From: a bacterium
GTDB lineage: Bacteria > Cyanobacteriota > Sericytochromatia > S15B-MN24 > UBA4093
NCBI GenBank assembly: GCA_017744355.1
Contig: JAGIBK010000004.1
Coordinates: 124,001-188,000 of the forward strand
Reading direction: 5' to 3'
DNA: 64,000 nt
Positions within the stretch are counted from its first letter, which is position 1, and each line of letters begins with the position of its first letter. The notes under the pieces are model-generated. The model searched no databases and was not told the origin of the DNA. It worked only from the letters and a program-made list of their open reading frames with translations. This document shows, in pieces, positions 59,477-64,000 of the stretch. A program made the translations under genes and the position numbers.

Positions 59477-59513
59477 GGGTAAAACAGGCATGAGTTCAGC
59501 CTGCTTGCTCGGC
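59477..59513 (+). promoter_or_regulatory. conserved upstream element of the 59549 gene
   Basis: GGGTAAAACAggCATgAGtTCAGC and a TGCTTGCTCGGCC stretch, 72 bp before the ATG, matching the element at 58104-58140. Confidence 0.5.
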
Positions 59514-59548
59514 CTCGCCCGCCCGACCAACAGAGGAGCGTCATTCCC

Positions 59549-59836
59549 ATGCTCAACATCAGCACGCGCAACACCCGCTCCCTTCCCACGCTCGCAAAGC
59601 CCTCGAAGGCGCCCTCTGCCAAGCCGAACGGCGCTCCGACACCCGCTCCGAGCACCGCCCAGGATCGGTACCAGGCGCGGCCTCAGAAGACCTCCCAGAG
59701 CGCGGATATGGGGGCGTTGCCGTGGGCGACGCTCGTGACGGGAAAGCTTCCCGGCAGACACGAGCTGGGATGGCTCAAGCAGCCCAAGGGCGATGCCGCC
59801 GGCGGTCGCCTCGGCGCCCCCAAGCTAGAAGGCTAG
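59549..59836 (+). CDS. 95-residue leader-plus-tail member of the ALPW/GRLG family
   Basis: Minimal family member: LNISTRNTRSLPTL leader, Pro/Ala-rich linker, MGALPW (Trp59), then only about 20 residues before the tail AGGRLGAPKLEG. No catalytic region at all. AGAGGAGC and the conserved upstream element are present, so expression looks intact. It may be a decoy, a competitor for the export machinery, a regulatory peptide or a degenerate copy. It is followed after 22 bp by the next lipoprotein gene on the same strand. Confidence 0.65.
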   Translation: MLNISTRNTRSLPTLAKPSKAPSAKPNGAPTPAPSTAQDRYQARPQKTSQSADMGALPWATLVTGKLPGRHELGWLKQPKGDAAGGRLGAPKLEG

Positions 59837-59858
59837 AAGCTCCAGAGAAGGGATGACC

Positions 59859-61712
59859 ATGCACCCCCCCCACGCTTCCCGGCGCCTCCTTTCGCTCGTC
59901 CTCGCCGCGACCCTGGCAGGATGCCTCCCGCTGAACAGCATGACGGGAGTCGGCAACTCGGACACACCTTCGTTCGGCGCCGTGGGCGGCAAGAAGGACA
60001 CCCTCGTCTCCAACAACACGGCGAGCCTCGCGGGCGTCATCCGTGGCCCTGCGACGCTGGTCAGCAACAACGTCGCGGGCTACCGCGTCCAGGCCTACGA
60101 GGAGGCTCCCGCCCAGCAGACGGTGGTCTACCTGACGGCGCCTGACGAGCGCTTCTACGCGGGCGACGACGGCAAGGCGATCTTCACCGTCACCGACGAC
60201 CAGGGCCGCTACGCCTTCAAGGCGGCTCCGGCCGATGTGCCGGTCGTGGTCACGGTCCTGCTTGCTCAGAACCGGCGCCTGGTGGGCTTCATGATCCCCA
60301 ACAAGGGCGCGAACACCTACGACGTGGATCTCGCCACCACGGTAGTCGCGGAGTTCTTCCGCGATCAGGCCCGCCTGGCCAAGCGCTCCATGGCCGACTA
60401 CTCGGCGCTCACCACCGAGCTGCCCAAGATCATTGGCCTGACCCGCGAGCTCATCACGAGCGGCAAGATGCCGGTACCGGATCTCGAGGTGAACGCGATC
60501 CCCGCCATGCGCCACGCCTACGTCCGCGCCTTCGGCGCCGACAACCAGGCGCTCAGCGATGCTTGGAAGCGCCTGCTCGGCTATCGCCCGCTGCTGATCG
60601 ACGAGGTGGATGCCGGGCTCTCGGCCGGGCTCAACGCCCTTTCGGTCCATGTGGCCGAGGATGGCAGCCTCTACACGGCTGGCTTCAACAACTTCGACTT
60701 GCAGATCGTCCGCCTCAGGCCGGACGGCTCCTCCGAGACCATCACCCAGGCACCGCGCAACAAGTGGATCGACTACGTGGGCGGCATGCTCGCCATCGGC
60801 GACACGCTGCACGTGGGGGCCGCAGGCTCCAGCCACTACGGCTTCGACCTCCTGACGCCGTTCAATCCCACCCCCAACGATCCCGATGCGTTGCTTGAGA
60901 ACAACTCGCTCTGGTTCGAGAGCGGCACGACCGCCGATGATACCCTGCCCTTCACGCCCTTCGACCTCGCATTCAAGGATGGCGATGGCTGGTTCTACGC
61001 GACGAGCGACAGCACCAACGAGGTCGTGCGCTATCACGCGCCCGGTGACTATGAGTTCGACGATAACGGCGAAATGTTCGCGTCGAACCTTGAAGTCATC
61101 GCTGGCGATCGCAACGAGGCAACCACCTTCGTCCCAGGCCAGGACGCCCAGGCGCCCAATGGCTCGGCCGCGCGCTTCAACTACCCCAGCAACCTCACCC
61201 TGCAGACCGTAGGGGGCAAGGACTACCTCTACGTCTCGGACACCCTCAACCACCGGATCAAGCGCATCGACCTTTCGAACCCCTCGTTCCCGACCGAGAC
61301 GGTCCTCGGCTTCGCGAGCCTGACGCCGTACGGCAACATGCTCAAGCCGCCCGGCGCCCTCGAGGACGGCAAGGCTTCCCAAAGCAAGGCGCAGGGCTTC
61401 ACCGACCTCGATTCGCCAGAGGGGGTCCCCAAGGCGAAAGCCACCCTCGCCTACCCGCACAAGGTGGTCTTCGACGCGCAGGGCCGGATGTTCATCGCGG
61501 ACCAGGACCACCGCCGCGTGCGCATGTTCGACGGTCAGAAGGTCTACACCCTCGCAGGCACCGAGCCGGGAGTTGCGAGCGCCGTCGGCGACTCGCGCCG
61601 CGCGGGACTCGGCGAGGTGGCGAGCATCGCCTTCGACAAGGACGGCAACTTGCTGATAGCAGACGGGCGCTCGAACAAGCTGCGCCGCCTCTGGCTGAAA
61701 TTCGGACTTTAA
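59859..61712 (+). CDS. SNN-repeat and NHL-like lipoprotein
   Basis: 617-residue lipoprotein (lipobox LAGC). After the signal come two SNN motifs (TLVSNNTASLAG, TLVSNNVAGYR), then a carboxypeptidase-regulatory-like beta-sandwich (GYRVQAYEE ... DDQGRYAFKAAPADVPVVVTV), a helical spacer (TVVAEFFRDQARLAKRSMADY) and a C-terminal propeller of NHL-like blades (YLYVSDTLNHRIKRID, GRMFIADQDHRRVRMF, GNLLIADGRSNKLRR). Architecture and motif order equal those of the next gene, so they are paralogues. The second Met is preferred because AGAAGG is seven bases upstream; the first ATG would overlap it. Likely cell-surface binding protein. Confidence 0.85.
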   Translation: MHPPHASRRLLSLVLAATLAGCLPLNSMTGVGNSDTPSFGAVGGKKDTLVSNNTASLAGVIRGPATLVSNNVAGYRVQAYEEAPAQQTVVYLTAPDERFYAGDDGKAIFTVTDDQGRYAFKAAPADVPVVVTVLLAQNRRLVGFMIPNKGANTYDVDLATTVVAEFFRDQARLAKRSMADYSALTTELPKIIGLTRELITSGKMPVPDLEVNAIPAMRHAYVRAFGADNQALSDAWKRLLGYRPLLIDEVDAGLSAGLNALSVHVAEDGSLYTAGFNNFDLQIVRLRPDGSSETITQAPRNKWIDYVGGMLAIGDTLHVGAAGSSHYGFDLLTPFNPTPNDPDALLENNSLWFESGTTADDTLPFTPFDLAFKDGDGWFYATSDSTNEVVRYHAPGDYEFDDNGEMFASNLEVIAGDRNEATTFVPGQDAQAPNGSAARFNYPSNLTLQTVGGKDYLYVSDTLNHRIKRIDLSNPSFPTETVLGFASLTPYGNMLKPPGALEDGKASQSKAQGFTDLDSPEGVPKAKATLAYPHKVVFDAQGRMFIADQDHRRVRMFDGQKVYTLAGTEPGVASAVGDSRRAGLGEVASIAFDKDGNLLIADGRSNKLRRLWLKFGL

Positions 61713-61722
61713 GGGGTTCATC

Positions 61723-63702
61723 ATGAGACGTTCCCATCTGCACAGCCTCTTGGCCCTGAGCCTGTCCTTCGGGCTGCTCGGCTGCAGCCCCGAGCTGGTG
61801 GCGCGCCCGGTAACGGGCGACCCCAATGACCAGGCGTCACTGGTTTCGAACAACACGGCGGGTTTCGTGGGGAACGTGCGCGTCCCCGTCGAGCTGATCT
61901 CGAACAACGCGGGCGGCCTCATCTCGAACAACGCCGGGGGGCTCATCTCCAACAACGCGGGCGGCTACCGCATCAGCGCCCTTGCCGAGCAGGCGCTCGC
62001 CAATTCGCTCATCTACCTCCTCAACCCGGACGAGAAGTTCTACAACAACCTCAAGGGCGAGCGCATCGTCGCGACCACCGACGCGAAGGGCGCCTACCGC
62101 CTGCCGACGGTGCTGCCCACGGACAAGCAGGTCATCGTCAGCGCCATGCTCTCGGGGAACCGGCGCATGGTGGGCTACACCTTCACCCAGAAGGGAGAAA
62201 ACCGCGTCGACGTCAGCGTGGCGAGCACCTACGTCACCGAGTTCTTCCGGGCCCAGGCCAAGAAGGCTGGCCGAACCATGGCCGACTACCCGGGTGCGCT
62301 CGACAAGCTCCCCGGGCTCGTGGCCGAAACCCAGAAGCTGCTGGATAACGGCACGCTCCCCATCCCCGACCTGACCATCGGGCAGGCGGATGCCATGAAC
62401 AAGGTCTACCTGGCCGCCTTCGGCTCGCGCAGCAAGGCCCTGAGCGATGGCTGGGCCGATCTCCTGGGCCGCCGCCTGGTCGCGCTCTCGACTGCTGCGG
62501 GCAACTACGCACTCGGCGTGCTCCAAGATTCGGGGCCCGCCACGGGGCTCGGCCTGCACCTGCCGTCAGGCGTTGCGTGCGATTCGCAAGGCAATCTGTT
62601 CATCGCCGAAAAGAATCACCACGGGATCCGCTGGGTGAAGCCGGACGGCAGTAGCACCTTCATCGGCGGCTTCATGGGCGACGGCTCAGTGACCCTTCCG
62701 GAGCTATCACCGGACGGCGCTCCGTTCTCGGAAACCTTGCTGCCCGCGGTTCATGACGTCACCTGCGATCCCAAGGGCAACGTGATCGTCACCCTGCAGG
62801 GTGGGAGCATGCCGACCAACGTCCTGGTCTTCTTGTGCCGCGAGTCCGGGAACTACTATGGTCGAATGAATTTGGCGGCGGGCCACTCCTACATCCTGGG
62901 AGACCCAGCAGGCGAGTTTGGGCACAGTGATGGGCCGATCGGAGAGGCGACCTTCAACGCCGTCGCCGGGGTGACGACCGACGACCAAGGCAATCTCTAC
63001 CTGGCCGATCGCCGCAACAACCTGATCCGCCGGGTCGACGTCGGGACGGGCCAGGTCTCCACCGTGGCGGGCATCAAGAGCTTCGACGCGAAGAAGAAGA
63101 GCACCATCCCCGCAGAGCTGCGCGTAGGCTATGCCACCCCCGAGCAAGAGGCCACGGCGGCCGTGATCCATCGCCCCTTCGACGTGGCCTGGCGCAAGGG
63201 GGCGAACGGCCTCGATCACCTCTACGTCTGGGAAGGTTCGAACCCCGACGAAACGGACCCCGACATCAAGGCGCTGGGCAACGCCATCCGCGAGATCACC
63301 TTCGATCCGCTGCAGCCAAGCGAAGGAACCATTCGCTTCCTGATGGGCGGCCAGGACAAGCGCGGACTAGGAGGCGACGGCGGCCCGGCCAAGGACGCCC
63401 TGCTGAACCTCGTCGATCCGTTCAACACCCCCGAGGTACCCTACGGCGGCCTCGCGGTCTCGAAGGACGGCCGGTACCTGTACTTCAACGACTCGCTCAA
63501 CCGCCGGGTGCGCGTCATCGACCTGCAGACCGGCCTTGTCGACACCGCCGCGGGCGGCGGCGGCCAGGAAGGCGACGCAGAGGCCCGCGAAGCCCTGCTC
63601 AAGGACGTTTCGGGCCTCGCGATGGGGCCGAACGGCGAGGTCTACTTCTGCGATTCGGTCAACCACGTGGTACGCAAGCTGAACCGGCAATTCGGGTTCT
63701 GA
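61723..63702 (+). CDS. SNN-repeat and NHL-like lipoprotein, paralogue
   Basis: 659-residue lipoprotein (lipobox LLGC). The SNN region is expanded: SLVSNNTAGF, ELISNNAGG, LISNNAGG, LISNNAGG. Then the same domain order as the 59859 protein: regulatory-like sandwich (TTDAKGAYRLPTVLP), helical spacer (STYVTEFFRAQAKKAGRTMADY) and a longer NHL-like propeller (GNLFIAEKNHHGIRWVKPDG, QGNLYLADRRNNLIRRVD, RYLYFNDSLNRRVRVID, GEVYFCDSVNHVVRKLN). TAAGGGG precedes the ATG, 10 bp after the previous stop; the two form an operon. A strong terminator follows. Role: surface display, ligand unknown. Confidence 0.85.
   Translation: MRRSHLHSLLALSLSFGLLGCSPELVARPVTGDPNDQASLVSNNTAGFVGNVRVPVELISNNAGGLISNNAGGLISNNAGGYRISALAEQALANSLIYLLNPDEKFYNNLKGERIVATTDAKGAYRLPTVLPTDKQVIVSAMLSGNRRMVGYTFTQKGENRVDVSVASTYVTEFFRAQAKKAGRTMADYPGALDKLPGLVAETQKLLDNGTLPIPDLTIGQADAMNKVYLAAFGSRSKALSDGWADLLGRRLVALSTAAGNYALGVLQDSGPATGLGLHLPSGVACDSQGNLFIAEKNHHGIRWVKPDGSSTFIGGFMGDGSVTLPELSPDGAPFSETLLPAVHDVTCDPKGNVIVTLQGGSMPTNVLVFLCRESGNYYGRMNLAAGHSYILGDPAGEFGHSDGPIGEATFNAVAGVTTDDQGNLYLADRRNNLIRRVDVGTGQVSTVAGIKSFDAKKKSTIPAELRVGYATPEQEATAAVIHRPFDVAWRKGANGLDHLYVWEGSNPDETDPDIKALGNAIREITFDPLQPSEGTIRFLMGGQDKRGLGGDGGPAKDALLNLVDPFNTPEVPYGGLAVSKDGRYLYFNDSLNRRVRVIDLQTGLVDTAAGGGGQEGDAEAREALLKDVSGLAMGPNGEVYFCDSVNHVVRKLNRQFGF
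61894..61965 (+). repeat. three tandem 24-bp repeats coding LISNNAGG
   Basis: Three in-frame 24-bp units encode L-I-S-N-N-A-G-G. They extend a motif that also occurs singly in both lipoproteins. Confidence 0.85.
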
Positions 63703-63711
63703 CGAAGATGA

Positions 63712-63744
63712 AAAAGCCCCCCGGCGGTTGCCGGGGGGCTTTTC
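63712..63744. terminator. rho-independent terminator, bidirectional
   Basis: 14-bp inverted repeat (AAAAGCCCCCCGGC / GCCGGGGGGCTTTT) with loop GGTT; A-run on one side and T-run on the other serve both convergent genes. Confidence 0.88.
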
Positions 63745-63752
63745 TTGGGATA

Positions 63753-64000
63753 CTACGCTCGTGCGGCAGGCACGAGGGCGACGGCGCCAGAGGCCTGGCC
63801 AACAGGCGGCGCTCCCGCCTCGCTCCGGAAGAAGGCGATCGCCGCCTGGAGGGCACGCGCCTGTTCCTGCAGGGCCTCGACCGATTGCGAGATCTGGGTG
63901 GTGGCCGCCGCCGACTCCTGCGCGGCGAGGTTGATCTGGCCCACCGAGGCGACGACACGCTCGCTGCCCGCCTCTTGCTCGGTCGAAGCGGCCGAGACCT
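63753..64000 (-). CDS. methyl-accepting chemotaxis protein, C-terminal fragment
   Basis: The reading frame enters from the right edge, so only the last 82 residues are visible and the 5' part is outside. The sequence is the end of an MCP signalling coiled coil: SAASTEQEAGSERVVASVGQ, then INLAAQESAAATTQISQSVEAL and EQARALQAAIAFF, typical of the C-terminal methylation-helix region, followed by a flexible Ala/Gly/Pro tail without an NWETF-type CheR-binding pentapeptide. It implies a chemotaxis system elsewhere in the genome. An apparent start inside the fragment is not the real one. Confidence 0.88.
   Translation of the reverse strand, partial: VSAASTEQEAGSERVVASVGQINLAAQESAAATTQISQSVEALQEQARALQAAIAFFRSEAGAPPVGQASGAVALVPAARA

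Noticed and set aside
51930-59836. Type VI, Type III or extracellular contractile injection system effectors
   Set aside because: No secretion-apparatus genes lie in the window and the leader matches no signal I know; kept as an open question.
59775-61955. 726-codon minus-strand frame opposite the SNN/NHL lipoprotein
   Set aside because: The plus-strand gene has signal peptide, lipobox and blades; the antisense frame has none and crosses a gene boundary.
1-64000. tRNA, rRNA, insertion sequences, attachment sites, replication origin
   Set aside because: Looked for transposase motifs, terminal inverted repeats, tRNA-like cloverleaf ends and DnaA-box clusters; none found by reading.

Overview
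Organism. The window is very G+C-rich bacterial chromosome with dense coding, little intergenic DNA and strong G/C codon bias. There are no tRNA, rRNA, IS, phage or CRISPR signatures. Housekeeping genes (obg, proB, proA, nadD, yqeK, rsfS, korAB, polX) place it in Bacteria. Ten predicted lipoproteins, many NHL-repeat surface proteins, a Cam-type gamma-carbonic-anhydrase homologue, AAA/TPR regulators and a chemoreceptor fragment suggest a free-living, poorly characterised lineage. A non-photosynthetic relative of Cyanobacteria (Sericytochromatia-like) is my guess, not something the sequence proves. Promoters look sigma70-like (TTGACN, 17-18 bp spacer, TANNAT). Several genes appear to be transcribed leaderless.

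Layout, 1-20 kb. A minus-strand operon encodes a zinc-ribbon/cyclase/AAA/TPR signalling protein, a lipoprotein and an M30-like lipoprotein protease that runs off the left edge. Then follow a secreted helical protein, polX, a GNAT, a lipoprotein GH13 amylase, a secreted pseudo-metalloprotease-like protein, KDPG aldolase, a hydrophobic orphan, an MBL hydrolase with an FAH-family hydrolase, a PAS-GGDEF-EAL protein, a SpoIID-domain protein and a membrane-anchored gamma-CA homologue that lacks a zinc ligand.

20-31 kb. Secreted cyclophilin, orphan histidine kinase, lipid kinase, UPF0637 protein, a triple-HTH regulator, a large TPR protein, a CoA-binding protein with a tiny zinc ribbon, thiolase plus ScoAB (acetoacetate metabolism), and a divergent cyclophilin.

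31-46.6 kb. obg-proB and proA-nadD-yqeK-rsfS on the plus strand, separated by two inverted lipoprotein genes. Then a DUF948-like protein, a GNAT, a DNase I-fold protein, korAB (2-oxoacid:ferredoxin oxidoreductase) and an AAA/BTAD-type regulator.

46.6-64 kb (accessory region). Three lipoprotein genes, one carrying an 11-unit NHL propeller. Then comes the most unusual part of the window, 51.9-59.8 kb: five proteins share an unusual N-terminal module of about 60 residues ending in G(A/P)LPW, and four of them share a C-terminal GRLG tail. Three carry a papain-like Cys-His-Asn/Asp site, one has lost the catalytic part, and one is little more than leader plus tail. They are interspersed with two paralogous helical proteins and a 129-residue protein that keeps only the His/Asn half of the peptidase site. 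Three of the family genes share an upstream DNA element. I propose an undescribed peptidase/cargo export or effector system. The window closes with two lipoproteins carrying SNN repeats and NHL-like repeats, and the C-terminus of a chemoreceptor.
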